Shown piece by piece: positions 1-8,734 of a stretch of 64,000 bases of DNA (positions within the stretch are counted from its first letter, which is position 1; each line of letters begins with the position of its first letter). The position numbers and the translations under genes were made by a program. The stretch is from contig NZ_CP019603.1 of NCBI RefSeq assembly GCF_001661675.2, forward strand, positions 496,001-560,000. Reading direction: 5' to 3'. Origin of the DNA: Croceicoccus marinus. Its GTDB lineage: Bacteria; Pseudomonadota; Alphaproteobacteria; Sphingomonadales; Sphingomonadaceae. The notes under the pieces are model-generated. The model had not been told where the DNA came from. It saw only the letters and a program-made list of their open reading frames with translations, and searched no databases.

Positions 1-1215
1 GGCATTCTCGCCGGTGTAGTCCGACGGCAGGATCGACTTGACCCGGCGAAAGCCGCCCACCGCGGTGATCGTGCCAAGGCCCAGCATGTTGTGTTCGCCG
101 CGCAGATAGGCGCCGTCGATGTCGATCCGGTGGCCCAGCAGCGTGCCGGGGCATGTCTCCGCGTCGATGTCGCCCTCGCACAATGTGGTGCCAGTGTTGA
201 ACGGGTCGGTTCCGTCGGTCTGGATGCCGGGAAAGCCCACCACGTCGAAGAGGAAGCCGGGCGGCGTTTCGTTGACGGAAGGCGGAGAATCCCCACGGTC
301 GCGCAGGAATTCGTATGTCAGCATGAACTCGGTATCGGGGCTGGCTTCCCACAGCAGCTTGGCGCGCGCGTTGAAATAGCGGGTGCCGCCGAAATTATCG
401 TTCGTCGCGGGCCGGCCCTGCGGCTCGTCCACGTCGTTGTTCTTGGTCAGCTTGTAATAGCCGTCGCTCTCCTGGAACGAACCGGCGAAGCGGAAATACA
501 GCCCGTCGGTGATCGGCAGATTGAGCGAGGCCTTCACGTCCTTGGTGTCGAAGCTGGCGTAACCCAACCGGATCTGCCCGCCCAAGGTGGTTTCCGGCCG
601 CTTGGTGATGACATTGACCACCCCGCCGACAGTGTTCTTGCCGAACAATGTTCCCTGCGGACCGCGCAGCACCTCGATCCGCTCGACATCGAACAGGTCG
701 AACAATTGCGTCTGGACGTGGCCCAGCACGAAATCGTCGACGACGACGCCCACGGCAGGCTCGAACGTCAGGATGATGTCGCCGGTGGACTGGCCGCGTA
801 TGCCGATCGATGCCGCGTTGAAGCCCGGCACGTTGGTGATGACCATGTTGGGCACGTCGCCCGCCAGCGCGCGTATGTCGGCAGCGAACTTGTTGTCGAT
901 CGCCTGCGAGGTGAAGGCGGTGACGGCGACGGGCGTTTCCTGCAGCGATTCCGACACGCGCCGGGCGGTGACGACGATATCCTCAAGCCCCGTGGCCTGC
1001 CCCTGGGAGCGGCCCTGCACGGAATCCGGCTGCGCGGGACCCAGCGTCTCCTCGCGCCCCAGCGGGTTGCCCTGGTCGACAGCGGTATCGGGGTCGATAG
1101 CGGTATCTGCCGGCGCATCGCTGGTCTGCGCCAGCGCCGCATTGCTGGCGGAACAAAGAAGCCCTGCGACTGCCAGGCGCAAGGCACAACTCGATTGTCG
1201 GCGGAATCCACCCAT
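1..1215 (-). CDS. TonB-dependent receptor, N-terminal part (3' end outside window)
   Basis: Outer-membrane, energy-coupled uptake receptor. The first 405 codons are visible; the barrel end lies beyond the left edge. The start at 1215 follows a GGAGAGGG-like ribosome site and opens a signal peptide ending near ALAQ (about residue 30). A TonB-box/plug start (DIVVTARR) follows, then the plug hallmark EVLRGPQGTLFGKNTVGG, so the plug domain is intact. It is closest in style to the receptor at 30888-33188, whose plug has nearly the same hallmark. It is transcribed divergently from the TetR gene at 1405, which probably controls it (inference). The ligand cannot be read from sequence; neighbours suggest an organic catabolic substrate rather than only iron siderophores. 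Confidence 0.9.
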   Translation of the reverse strand, partial: MGGFRRQSSCALRLAVAGLLCSASNAALAQTSDAPADTAIDPDTAVDQGNPLGREETLGPAQPDSVQGRSQGQATGLEDIVVTARRVSESLQETPVAVTAFTSQAIDNKFAADIRALAGDVPNMVITNVPGFNAASIGIRGQSTGDIILTFEPAVGVVVDDFVLGHVQTQLFDLFDVERIEVLRGPQGTLFGKNTVGGVVNVITKRPETTLGGQIRLGYASFDTKDVKASLNLPITDGLYFRFAGSFQESDGYYKLTKNNDVDEPQGRPATNDNFGGTRYFNARAKLLWEASPDTEFMLTYEFLRDRGDSPPSVNETPPGFLFDVVGFPGIQTDGTDPFNTGTTLCEGDIDAETCPGTLLGHRIDIDGAYLRGEHNMLGLGTITAVGGFRRVKSILPSDYTGENA

Positions 1216-1337
1216 CGGCTTTCCCTCTCCATGTCGCCGTCCGCGGTTCTTTTCGGCGCGAATCGGCTTTGCATCGCCCCTTTACGGAGCAGTGCAAACA
1301 AAAGAACATGGATAATCATTTTCGCCAAGTGAAAAAC

Positions 1338-1351
1338 AAACATAGATGTTT
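1338..1351. promoter_or_regulatory. Candidate TetR operator dyad
   Basis: AAACATAGATGTTT is a 14-base dyad (6-2-6) in the AT-rich spacer between the divergent TonB receptor (start 1215) and the TetR gene (start 1405). Position and symmetry suit autoregulation by the adjacent TetR protein. No experimental motif is known to me for this regulator. Confidence 0.35.
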
Positions 1352-1404
1352 TTTTCTTCGTCGTCTTTCGCGCAAGGGCGCAGGAAGCTAAGGATCGCAC
1401 GACG

Positions 1405-2250
1405 ATGAACGAACCGCACAACAATGCCCCCGATGCATCAGGGTCCGACGCAGCGCCCGATGCAGACGGCGCCGACGCCCCTGGAAGCGAGGTGCATTTG
1501 ACCCGCAAGGGCGGGTCGCGGCGGGTTCCCAAGCGCTATACCAGCCCCGCCATGGCCGAGCGGCGCCAGCGCATCATCGATTGCGCGCACCGGCTGCTGG
1601 GCGAAGCGGGCGAACAGGGCCTGACCATCGCCCGCCTCTGCCGCGAGGCGGGGGTCGCGCCGCGCACGATCTATCGCCTGTTCACCGACAAGGACGGGGT
1701 GATCTTCGCCACCGTGGCCGACCGCATGCGCGAGGTGCGCGGCCATATCGCGCGGCAGAACCGCACCTATACGCTGGACACCGTATTTGAAGAGCTGGAC
1801 TGGATGGTCTGCGAGATGGAGCGCGACACCGAATATGCCCGCGTCGCCATCGGCTTCAACTTCTCGCTCAATCCGCGCCGGGCGGAAATTCGCGAATTGC
1901 GCTCGGTCGCCTACAACCGGTTCCGCAACTGGCTCGACCTGGAAATCGCGGCCGGGCACACGCGCGGCGATCTCGACCTTGAACGCGTCGCGCAGCGGCA
2001 CGTCGTGGGCGAATTCCTGGTCTATCGCCGCTGGGCGATCGGCATGACCGACAGCGACGAATGCCGCATGGAACTGCGCTGCAGCTTTCTGCAAAGCGCG
2101 GCGATCGTGCTGACGGGCGAGCCGCAGGAACGCGCGCTGCGGCTGCTGGGAGAGATCCACGGCAGGCTGGGCATGTCGGACATCGGAGCACGCGCATCCA
2201 CCAATCGCGCGCAGCGCGATGCGGGCGAGGATTTCGAAGGCCGCGCCTAG
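1405..2250 (+). CDS. TetR/AcrR family transcriptional regulator
   Basis: 281-residue repressor-type regulator. The first ~50 residues are an acidic, low-complexity Asp/Ala/Gly-rich extension followed by a basic patch (RKGGSRRVPKR). The TetR helix-turn-helix follows at about residues 57-105 (TIARLCREAGVAPRTIYRLF). The C-terminal ligand domain is unassigned. It is divergent from the TonB receptor at 1-1215 and convergent with the PQQ dehydrogenase: its TAG and the other gene's TAG share the tetranucleotide CTAG at 2247-2250. Likely target is the divergent receptor (inference). Confidence 0.88.
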   Translation: MNEPHNNAPDASGSDAAPDADGADAPGSEVHLTRKGGSRRVPKRYTSPAMAERRQRIIDCAHRLLGEAGEQGLTIARLCREAGVAPRTIYRLFTDKDGVIFATVADRMREVRGHIARQNRTYTLDTVFEELDWMVCEMERDTEYARVAIGFNFSLNPRRAEIRELRSVAYNRFRNWLDLEIAAGHTRGDLDLERVAQRHVVGEFLVYRRWAIGMTDSDECRMELRCSFLQSAAIVLTGEPQERALRLLGEIHGRLGMSDIGARASTNRAQRDAGEDFEGRA

Positions 2251-4457
2251 CGCGCCTCCTCGCCCTCCCCCCGCGCAAGCGCATAGGCGACGACGTAATC
2301 GCCCGGCGTCGATCCCAGGAACCCGTGCCCGCCCGCGGCCACCACCACGAACTGCCGCCCGCTTGCCGGCGAGACATAGGCCATCGGGGTCGCCTGCCCC
2401 CCGGCGGGAAGCCGTCCGCGCCACAATTCGCGCCCCGTGCCCGTGTCGAACGCCCGCAGGTAATCATCCAGGGTCGCGGCAATGAACGTAACCCCGCCGG
2501 CGGTGGTGATCGGCCCGCCGATGCTGAAGATGCCCGGCACCGCGATGCCCAGAGGCGCGATATCCTCCGACGTGCCGAGCGGGACCTGCCACGCCACTTC
2601 GCGCCTGCCGATGTCGATCGCGGTCAGGTGCCCCCACGGCGGCGTTGTGCAGGGTATGCCCAGCACCGACACCATCGGCTCCATCGTCAGCGCGTAATCG
2701 GTGCCCAGCTGCGGCAGCATGCCCGACGTGTGGGCATTGCCCGCTTCCTGCCCCGCCATTTCGTCCCGCTTGTGCAGCGTCACCATCTGCGGAATCGCCG
2801 AGCTGTTCACCAGCATCAGCCCGCGGCGCTGGTCCACGCTGGCGCTGCCCCAGTTCAGCATGCCGAAGATGCCCGGATATTGCAGCGCCCCGCGGGTCGA
2901 GGGCGGCGTGAAATCGCCCTGATAGTCCAGCGAGCGATAGCGGATGCGGCACAGCATCTGGTCGAACGGCGTCGCGCCCCACATGTCGCTTTCGCGCAGC
3001 CGCGCGGGTATCAACGAGGGAAAGCCCGTCTGATAGGGCTGGGTCGCGGCATAGCGCTCGCCCGGCACCTTGCCCTGCGGGGCGGGCCGTTCCTCCACCC
3101 CCGTCAACGGCTGGCCCGTGCGGCGGTCAAGGATGAAGATCTCGCCCCGCTTGGTCGGCACCGCGACGGCGGGCACCGTTCCCGAACCTGCGGGAAAGTC
3201 GAACAGCACCGGCTGGGCGGGCACGTCATAGTCCCACAGATCGTGCCGCACCGTCTGGAAATGCCATCGCACGCGCCCCGTCCGCGCGTCCAGCGCCACG
3301 ACCGAACTGGCATAGCGTTCAAGCTGCGGGCTGCGATGCGTGCCGACATGGTCTGGCGTGGCATTGCCCGTGGGCACATAAACCAGCCCCAATGCGGGAT
3401 CGGCGCTCAATACGCTCCACGCATTGGGCGATCCGTGGGTATAGGTTTCCCCCTCCCCCAGGGGGGGCGCGTCGTCGGCCATGCCCGAATCCCACGCCCA
3501 CAGCAGGCGGCCCGTGCCGGTATCATACGCGCGCACCACGCCCGACGCCTCTGCCGATGTGAAATTGTCGCGCACATAGCCGCCCAGCACCGCCGTATCG
3601 CCGATCACCACCGGCGGCGACGTCGTATAGGTCGCCCCGCGATCGAACTCGCCCAGCCCTTCCAGTAGCGAGACAGTGCCCCCGTCGCCGAAGTCGGCGC
3701 AGGGCGCCCCGGTTTCGGGGTCCAGCGCCACCACCGCGCCGACCGGCGTGCAGAACACCAGCGTATCGTCCACCATCAGCGGCGTCGCCATGAAGGACAT
3801 CACCTGCGCGATCTCGGGCCGGGCGGCATTGCTGTCGCCGGTGCGATAGCGCCACGCCTCGGTCAGGCGGGCGGCATTGGCGGGGGTGATCTGCGCGGCG
3901 GGCGAATGGCGCGTTCCCGCCGAATCGTGCCCATAGGCGCTCCATTCCGCCGCAGCGTCCAGATGGGCCGACGGTGATCCCGGCGGTGACGCGTGCGCCG
4001 CAGCAATTTCGCTGGCGCCGCGCATTCCCGAATCGCTGGCCGCATAGCTTCCCGCCAGCACCAGCGCCGCTGCAAGCCCCGCCGCCAGGACGGCTTGCCC
4101 GGCGCGGCGGGCCCCGTCCCCCGCGACGGCCCGGCGCACGAACGGAACCGCCAGCACCAGCGCCAGCACCGCCGGGCCCGCCAGCCGGGGCAGCAGCGGC
4201 CAGAACGCGAACCCCGCCTCCACCAGCGCCCAGGCCAGGGTCGCCAGCAGGAACGCGGCATAGAGCCATAGCGCCGCCGCCCGGCCGCGGAACGCCAGGA
4301 TTCCGCTTACAAGCAGCACCGCCCCCGCGCACAGGTAATAGGGCGATCCGCCCAGCATCAGCAGCCGCGCGCCGCCTGCGCCCAGCACCAGCCCCAGCAC
4401 GATAAGCAGCACCGCCAGCCCATGGCGCAGCACCCTGCCTGCGACATTCGTGCCCAT
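2247..4457 (-). CDS. Membrane-bound PQQ-dependent dehydrogenase (glucose/quinate/shikimate family)
   Basis: Quinoprotein that oxidises a sugar or cyclic alcohol in the periplasm and passes electrons to ubiquinone. The 736-residue product begins with about five hydrophobic helices (roughly residues 8-145), the membrane anchor typical of GDH and quinate dehydrogenase. An eight-bladed PQQ propeller follows, with family motifs WDYDVPAQP, GRELWRGRLPAGGQATP and VVVAAGGHG. The ATG at 4457 is chosen because GGAGGGG lies just upstream; ATGs at 4472 and 4517 lack such a site. No PQQ synthesis genes are in the window. The substrate cannot be told; quinate-like or sugar alcohols are options. It is convergent with the TetR gene. 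Confidence 0.88.
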   Translation of the reverse strand: MGTNVAGRVLRHGLAVLLIVLGLVLGAGGARLLMLGGSPYYLCAGAVLLVSGILAFRGRAAALWLYAAFLLATLAWALVEAGFAFWPLLPRLAGPAVLALVLAVPFVRRAVAGDGARRAGQAVLAAGLAAALVLAGSYAASDSGMRGASEIAAAHASPPGSPSAHLDAAAEWSAYGHDSAGTRHSPAAQITPANAARLTEAWRYRTGDSNAARPEIAQVMSFMATPLMVDDTLVFCTPVGAVVALDPETGAPCADFGDGGTVSLLEGLGEFDRGATYTTSPPVVIGDTAVLGGYVRDNFTSAEASGVVRAYDTGTGRLLWAWDSGMADDAPPLGEGETYTHGSPNAWSVLSADPALGLVYVPTGNATPDHVGTHRSPQLERYASSVVALDARTGRVRWHFQTVRHDLWDYDVPAQPVLFDFPAGSGTVPAVAVPTKRGEIFILDRRTGQPLTGVEERPAPQGKVPGERYAATQPYQTGFPSLIPARLRESDMWGATPFDQMLCRIRYRSLDYQGDFTPPSTRGALQYPGIFGMLNWGSASVDQRRGLMLVNSSAIPQMVTLHKRDEMAGQEAGNAHTSGMLPQLGTDYALTMEPMVSVLGIPCTTPPWGHLTAIDIGRREVAWQVPLGTSEDIAPLGIAVPGIFSIGGPITTAGGVTFIAATLDDYLRAFDTGTGRELWRGRLPAGGQATPMAYVSPASGRQFVVVAAGGHGFLGSTPGDYVVAYALARGEGEEAR

Positions 4458-4584
4458 TCCAGGCCCCTCCATCCTTGCGCGCGGTCGTGACGCCGCGATC
4501 CGCCTCAAATGGAGCATGTATGTTCAATTTTGCAAGCGAATCGCGTCCGGGCGCTGCAACCCGAGGATTTTTGCGGGGCGATCA

Positions 4585-4593
4585 TGTGGATAA
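4585..4593 (-). promoter_or_regulatory. DnaA box upstream of parA
   Basis: TGTGGATAA is an exact reverse-strand match to the consensus DnaA box TTATCCACA. It lies 80 bases before parA in the 215-base spacer between the PQQ dehydrogenase and parA, which should also hold the par-rep promoter. It may link the cassette to host DnaA; a chance match is possible. Confidence 0.5.
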
Positions 4594-4672
4594 CCCGCCA
4601 CCCCCTTTGCGCATTGAAGCATTTCAGCGCAGCATAATCGCGAAAAGCTTCAAATCCATCGCGGGACCAAAA

Positions 4673-5869
4673 ATGAATTCAGAAATCGACAGGATCAGCG
4701 AACTCGCCGAAGCGGGCGAGCGCATGATCGAGCGGCTTCGCAAGAAGGCATTTCTTCCCGAGGCGCGCAAGGGGCTGCTCGCCCGCTATGGCATTGCCGA
4801 GGCTGCTGCGCTGCTGGGCTGCAGCACGAACCGGATCCGCATGGCAGAGGAGGACGGACGCCTGCCCCCTCCCCCGCCGACCGAGAACGGCCGCCGTCCC
4901 GGCTATACGATCGAGCAATTGCTGGTCATGCGCGACGTGCTGGGCGCGAGCCCGGCGCGCGCGCCGCTGGACGTGCCCGCCATGATCGCGGTGCAGAACT
5001 TCAAGGGCGGCGTCGGCAAGTCGACCGTCACCACCCATCTGGCGCATTATTTCGGGGTCCAGGGCTACCGCGTGCTGGTCGTCGATTGCGACAGCCAGGC
5101 GACGACCACCACGCTGTTCGGTTTCAACCCCCATTTCAACGTCACGCGCGAGCAGACGCTCTATCCCTATCTGTCGATCGAGCCGACGCAGTCCACGCTG
5201 GATTACGCGGTGCAGGGCACGCCCTGGCCCAATGTCGACCTGATCCCGTCCAACCTCGAACTGTTCGACGTGGAGTACGAACTGGCCGCCGCCGGGTCGG
5301 ATGGCGGATCGGTGCTGGCAAGCCGTTTTCGCAAGCTTAAACAAGGACTTATGGAGCTTGCGCAGAACTACGACATCGTGCTGCTCGACCCGCCGCCGGC
5401 GCTGGGGACGATCAGCCTGGCGGTGATGCAGGCGGCCAATGCGCTGCTGGTGCCGCTGGCGGCGACCACGCCCGACTTCTGCTCGACCGTGCAGTTCCTC
5501 TCGATGATGGAGCAGGTGACGGGGCAATTGCAGGATGCGGGCATCGCGGTCGAATATGATTTCGTGCGGCTGATCTGCTCCAAGTTCGACGCCAACGATC
5601 CCAGCCACGCAATGGTGCGCCAGATCATGGAGCAGAGCTTCGGCCCTGCCCTTTTGCCCGTGCCGATCCTGGAAAGCGCCGAGATCAGCCATGCAGCGCT
5701 GCGCATGATGACGATCTACGAGCTGGAGCGCCCGATCGGCACCGCCCGCACGCACAAGCGCTGCCGCGCCAATCTGGATGAGGCGCTGGGACAGGTCGAG
5801 GCGCTGGTCCGCCGGGGCTGGGGCGTCGCCGAACCGGCGAGCGAGGAGGCAATCGTCAATGCGGCCTGA
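4673..5869 (+). CDS. parA: Plasmid partition ATPase ParA
   Basis: 398-residue partition motor that uses ATP to position plasmid copies together with ParB. It has an N-terminal helix-turn-helix of MerR type (about residues 40-90, YGIAEAAALLGCSTNRIR), which suits autoregulation. The deviant Walker A follows (FKGGVGKSTVTTH, about residue 107), then Walker A' (VVDCDSQATT) and Walker B (VLLDPPPALG). The ATG at 4673 is preferred: it starts the conserved part, while the frame upstream to 4475 encodes unrelated low-quality sequence. ParB and the replication initiator follow on the same strand, as in RPA-type sphingomonad megaplasmids. Confidence 0.95.
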   Translation: MNSEIDRISELAEAGERMIERLRKKAFLPEARKGLLARYGIAEAAALLGCSTNRIRMAEEDGRLPPPPPTENGRRPGYTIEQLLVMRDVLGASPARAPLDVPAMIAVQNFKGGVGKSTVTTHLAHYFGVQGYRVLVVDCDSQATTTTLFGFNPHFNVTREQTLYPYLSIEPTQSTLDYAVQGTPWPNVDLIPSNLELFDVEYELAAAGSDGGSVLASRFRKLKQGLMELAQNYDIVLLDPPPALGTISLAVMQAANALLVPLAATTPDFCSTVQFLSMMEQVTGQLQDAGIAVEYDFVRLICSKFDANDPSHAMVRQIMEQSFGPALLPVPILESAEISHAALRMMTIYELERPIGTARTHKRCRANLDEALGQVEALVRRGWGVAEPASEEAIVNAA

Positions 5870-5952
5870 TCGCACCCCACCGCCCAAGATTTTATTTTCC
5901 TACTCGCCCGCCCTCGCGATAGCCGGGCCCGCCGTTCCCGAAAGGACGAAAG

Positions 5953-7038
5953 ATGGCGCGTAAGCAATCCGAATATCTGGCCGATCTGCTGGGCGATGAC
6001 GAGGACGAGGCGGCAGCCCCCGAATCGCCGGCGCCTGCCGCCGAGACCATCGCCCCCTCCCCTGCCCCCGAGCCCCCTCTGGCGGCTTCGCGCCGGCGCG
6101 GCGGTTCAATGACGCTGCTGGGCCGCGAAAGCGCGCTGGCCCGCGTGGCCAATGGCGAGGTGCGGCAGGTCACGCAGATGCTGCTCGATCCCGCGCGGGT
6201 ACGGCCATGGGCGGGCAATGCGCGCAGCTATGAACACCTTACCGAGGATAATTGCCGCGAGCTGATCGATTCGCTGATCGCGGAGGGCGGCCAGAAGGTC
6301 CCCGCCGTGGTCCGCCGTATCGACGGCGATCCGACCCATGAATACGAGGTGATCGCGGGCACGCGCCGCCACTGGTCGATCAGCTGGCTGCGCGCGAATT
6401 CATGGCCGGACATGAAGTTCCTAGCGCAGATCGTCGAGCTCGACGACGAGGCGGCCTTTCGCCTTGCCGATATCGAGAACCGCGCCCGCAAGGATGTGTC
6501 GGACCTGGAGCGCGCGCGCAATTACGCCGCCGCGCTGGCCGAACATTACGGCAACCACCTGACGCGGATGGCCGAACGGCTCAAGCTGTCCAAGGGCTGG
6601 CTGTCCAAGATGCTGAAGGTCGCCAAGATCCCCGACGGCGTGATTGCCGCGTTCGCCTCTCCGGCGGAGGTGCAGCTGAAGCCCGCCTATCCGCTGGCGC
6701 AGGCGCTGGACGACAAGGACCGTGCCGCCGCGATCCGGCGCGAGGCTGCAAGGCTTGCCCGCGACCAGGAAGCCCGGCGCGAGACCGGCCGCCCTCCCCT
6801 CCCCTCTGCCGAGGTGATCGGAAAGCTGCTGTCCGCCGGGACCGAAAAGGACGCACCCGAGAAATTCGTGCTGGAAGGCGCGCATGGCCGCCCCGCGATT
6901 ACGGTGCAAAGCGCCAACCGCCAGGGCGTTACCCTGCGACTGCACGCCGGGCACGGATTGTCCGAGGACGATCTGATCAACCGGGTGCGAGACGCGCTGT
7001 CGGAACTCGACGGCGAAGGACGCGGGCTGCAGCGGTGA
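5953..7038 (+). CDS. parB: Plasmid partition protein ParB
   Basis: 361-residue centromere-binding protein. A Pro/Ala-rich acidic N-terminal stretch (about residues 14-45) is followed by the ParB N domain with the box VIAGTRRHWS (about residue 136). A helix-turn-helix region follows (HLTRMAERLKLSKGWLSKML, about residues 199-218), then a C-terminal dimerisation region. The start follows GAAAGGACGAAAG. It lies 83 bases after parA. Two parS-like palindromes lie directly after its stop, at 7090 and 7149, the obvious candidate targets. Confidence 0.94.
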   Translation: MARKQSEYLADLLGDDEDEAAAPESPAPAAETIAPSPAPEPPLAASRRRGGSMTLLGRESALARVANGEVRQVTQMLLDPARVRPWAGNARSYEHLTEDNCRELIDSLIAEGGQKVPAVVRRIDGDPTHEYEVIAGTRRHWSISWLRANSWPDMKFLAQIVELDDEAAFRLADIENRARKDVSDLERARNYAAALAEHYGNHLTRMAERLKLSKGWLSKMLKVAKIPDGVIAAFASPAEVQLKPAYPLAQALDDKDRAAAIRREAARLARDQEARRETGRPPLPSAEVIGKLLSAGTEKDAPEKFVLEGAHGRPAITVQSANRQGVTLRLHAGHGLSEDDLINRVRDALSELDGEGRGLQR

Positions 7039-7089
7039 GATGCGCGGCCCAGCCCTCTTGCCCGTCAGGATTGGCTGGGGCCGCCTCCC

Positions 7090-7105
7090 GTTTCCCCGGG
7101 GAAAC
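7090..7105. repeat. parS-like centromere palindrome, copy 1
   Basis: Perfect 16-base palindrome GTTTCCCCGGGGAAAC (18 bases including flanking C and G), 52 bases after parB. It keeps the GTTTC/GAAAC arms of canonical parS but has CCCGGG in place of the CACGTG centre. Two more exact copies lie at 7149 and 8147. Confidence 0.8.
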
Positions 7106-7148
7106 GATGATGTCCAGGCTCCCCGTTCGGGTACGCCAGACGCCGCAT

Positions 7149-7164
7149 GTTTCCCCGGGGAAAC
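7149..7164. repeat. parS-like centromere palindrome, copy 2
   Basis: Second exact copy of GTTTCCCCGGGGAAAC, 59 bases from copy 1 and 68 bases before the repA start codon. Clustering between parB and repA is the usual place for a plasmid centromere. Confidence 0.8.
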
Positions 7165-7231
7165 GCGCGCAGTCGGCGTTCGGCGCTGCCAGGCAAGCTG
7201 CCCTCCCCTCCCCCGCCCCGCGAGTGCATCC

Positions 7232-8518
7232 ATGACGAAATCGAAACGCGAGGCGGTGACCGAACAGTTCGACATGTTCCTCCCCTATCTCGCCGATCTG
7301 CCGATCCGCGATCAGCGCGAGATGATGGAACGCCCGTTCTTCAGCCTCGCCAAGTCCAAGCGCGTCAAGCCGATCGACTATACCAGCCCCGACGGCAAGA
7401 TGTGGGTGCATGTCAGTGCCAATCCCGATTACGGCATGGCCACGATCTGGGACGCGGACATATTGATCTATTGCGCCAGCCAGCTTGCCGACATGGCACG
7501 GCGCGGCGTCAATGACGTGCCGCGCAAGCTGCACCTGATGCCCTATGATTTGCTGCGCGCAATCGGTCGCCCCACGACGGGCCGCGCCTATGAACTGTTG
7601 GGACAGGCCCTAGACAGGCTGGTGTCGACCACGATCAAGACCAATATCCGGGCGGAGAACCGTCGCGAGGCAACCTTCTCGTGGCTAGACGGCTGGACGC
7701 AGCTGGTGGACGAGAAGACCGAGCGCAGCCGCGGTATGACGCTGGAGCTGTCGAACTGGTTCTGGGAAGGCGTGATGATGAAGGGCGGCGTGCTGTCCAT
7801 CGACCGCGCCTATTTCGATATCACCGGCGGGCGCGAGCGCTGGCTGTACAGGGTTGCGCGCAAGCATGCGGGCGGGGCGGGGGAGGCGGGCTTCGCCATC
7901 GCGCTGCCGACCTTGTTCGAGAAATCGGGCGCCGAAGGGCAATATCGCCGTTTCAAGTTCGAGATGCTCAAGCTGGTCGAGAAGAACGCGCTGCCGGGTT
8001 ACGGCCTGACACTGGAGCAGGGCAGGGGAGGGGACCCGCTGGTCCGCATGCGCCGGATAGACGGCAAGGATGGGGCAGAGATCCGCCAGGCCGCGCCCGA
8101 AGCGCTGGATCTGCTCCAACCAGCAGGCACCAGCCCCGCCAACGATGTTTCCCCGGGGAAACGAGCCACCGGCGAATTGCGCGAAGCCAGACCCGATCCC
8201 GTGGCTGCCGCGTCCAAGCCGAAGCACCGCGCCAACGTTTCGGCCACCCAACCGGGCGATCATCCCGTTGATGCCGCCGCGCTGATCCGGTCGACCATCG
8301 CCGGACTGTCGGATGCCGCGACGCGCGGCTACATGACCGACGACACGATCGAGCATCTGCGAACCGCCTGTCCGGGCTGGGACCTCCATGCGCTCCACGC
8401 CGATTTCGAACGCTGGGTCGATGCCGATGCCGCGCGCCTGCCGGCCAACTGGCAAAAGGCCTTCATCGGCTGGGTCAAGCGCCATCACGAAAAGCACCGC
8501 CACCAGCTTCGCGGCTGA
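7232..8518 (+). CDS. repA: Replication initiator, RPA (RepA) family
   Basis: 428-residue initiator that binds origin iterons and starts plasmid replication. The N-terminal two thirds match the replication initiator protein A family of sphingomonad and other alphaproteobacterial plasmids (PFFSLAKSKRVKPIDY, LLRAIGRPTTGRAYELL, SIDRAYFDITGGRERWLYR). The C-terminal ~150 residues are a more variable tail. The ATG at 7232 begins the conserved part; the longer frame from 7040 would translate through both palindromes and is rejected. A third palindrome lies inside the gene at 8147-8162. Iterons follow the gene. Confidence 0.92.
   Translation: MTKSKREAVTEQFDMFLPYLADLPIRDQREMMERPFFSLAKSKRVKPIDYTSPDGKMWVHVSANPDYGMATIWDADILIYCASQLADMARRGVNDVPRKLHLMPYDLLRAIGRPTTGRAYELLGQALDRLVSTTIKTNIRAENRREATFSWLDGWTQLVDEKTERSRGMTLELSNWFWEGVMMKGGVLSIDRAYFDITGGRERWLYRVARKHAGGAGEAGFAIALPTLFEKSGAEGQYRRFKFEMLKLVEKNALPGYGLTLEQGRGGDPLVRMRRIDGKDGAEIRQAAPEALDLLQPAGTSPANDVSPGKRATGELREARPDPVAAASKPKHRANVSATQPGDHPVDAAALIRSTIAGLSDAATRGYMTDDTIEHLRTACPGWDLHALHADFERWVDADAARLPANWQKAFIGWVKRHHEKHRHQLRG
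8147..8162. repeat. parS-like centromere palindrome, copy 3, inside repA
   Basis: Third exact GTTTCCCCGGGGAAAC, embedded in the repA reading frame, where it encodes part of DVSPGKRA in the poorly conserved linker. Its presence in coding sequence suggests selection for the DNA site. Confidence 0.75.
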
Positions 8519-8599
8519 TTGCCCGGCTCTGCGGGCCTGCGTTCCTGTGCATCCTGCCCCTTTCGTCACGCGACCGAAATCGGCTTCGCTGGCCTTGGC

Positions 8600-8615
8600 G
8601 TTCCCGAAGTGTCGC
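8600..8615 (-). repeat. Inverted single iteron copy
   Basis: The reverse complement reads GCGACACTTCGGGAAC, matching the downstream iteron consensus in opposite orientation. A lone inverted copy near repA could serve initiator autoregulation or plasmid handcuffing (inference). Confidence 0.55.
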
Positions 8616-8626
8616 GTCCACGCGAT

Positions 8627-8635
8627 CTATCCACA
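8627..8635 (+). promoter_or_regulatory. DnaA box in oriV
   Basis: CTATCCACA differs from the consensus TTATCCACA at the first base only. It lies between the inverted iteron and the direct iteron array, a usual position for DnaA loading. Confidence 0.5.
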
Positions 8636-8734
8636 GGCACAACCGGGAACCTGCGCCGCTTTGAACGAGTTGCACAGGAGATCGAACGAAAGTGATTCAA
8701 AGCGGGCGGCAAAATATACGCTTCTGTCGCATCG

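Noticed and set aside
2061..3668. 535-codon open frame on the plus strand
   Set aside because: It runs antisense to the PQQ dehydrogenase and has Arg/His-rich sequence without any domain; it is a shadow of high-GC codon bias.
7090..7164. Reading the GTTTCCCCGGGGAAAC palindromes as terminators
   Set aside because: They have no loop or T-run, occur three times identically including inside repA, and fit parS better.
7040..7231. Longer start for the replication initiator
   Set aside because: The extension would translate through both palindromes, has no ribosome site, and the family-like part begins at 7232.
4673..8518. Calling the cassette a repABC replicon
   Set aside because: ParA and ParB are in order, but the third gene matches the RPA initiator family, not RepC, and no counter-transcribed RNA region between parB and the initiator was recognised.
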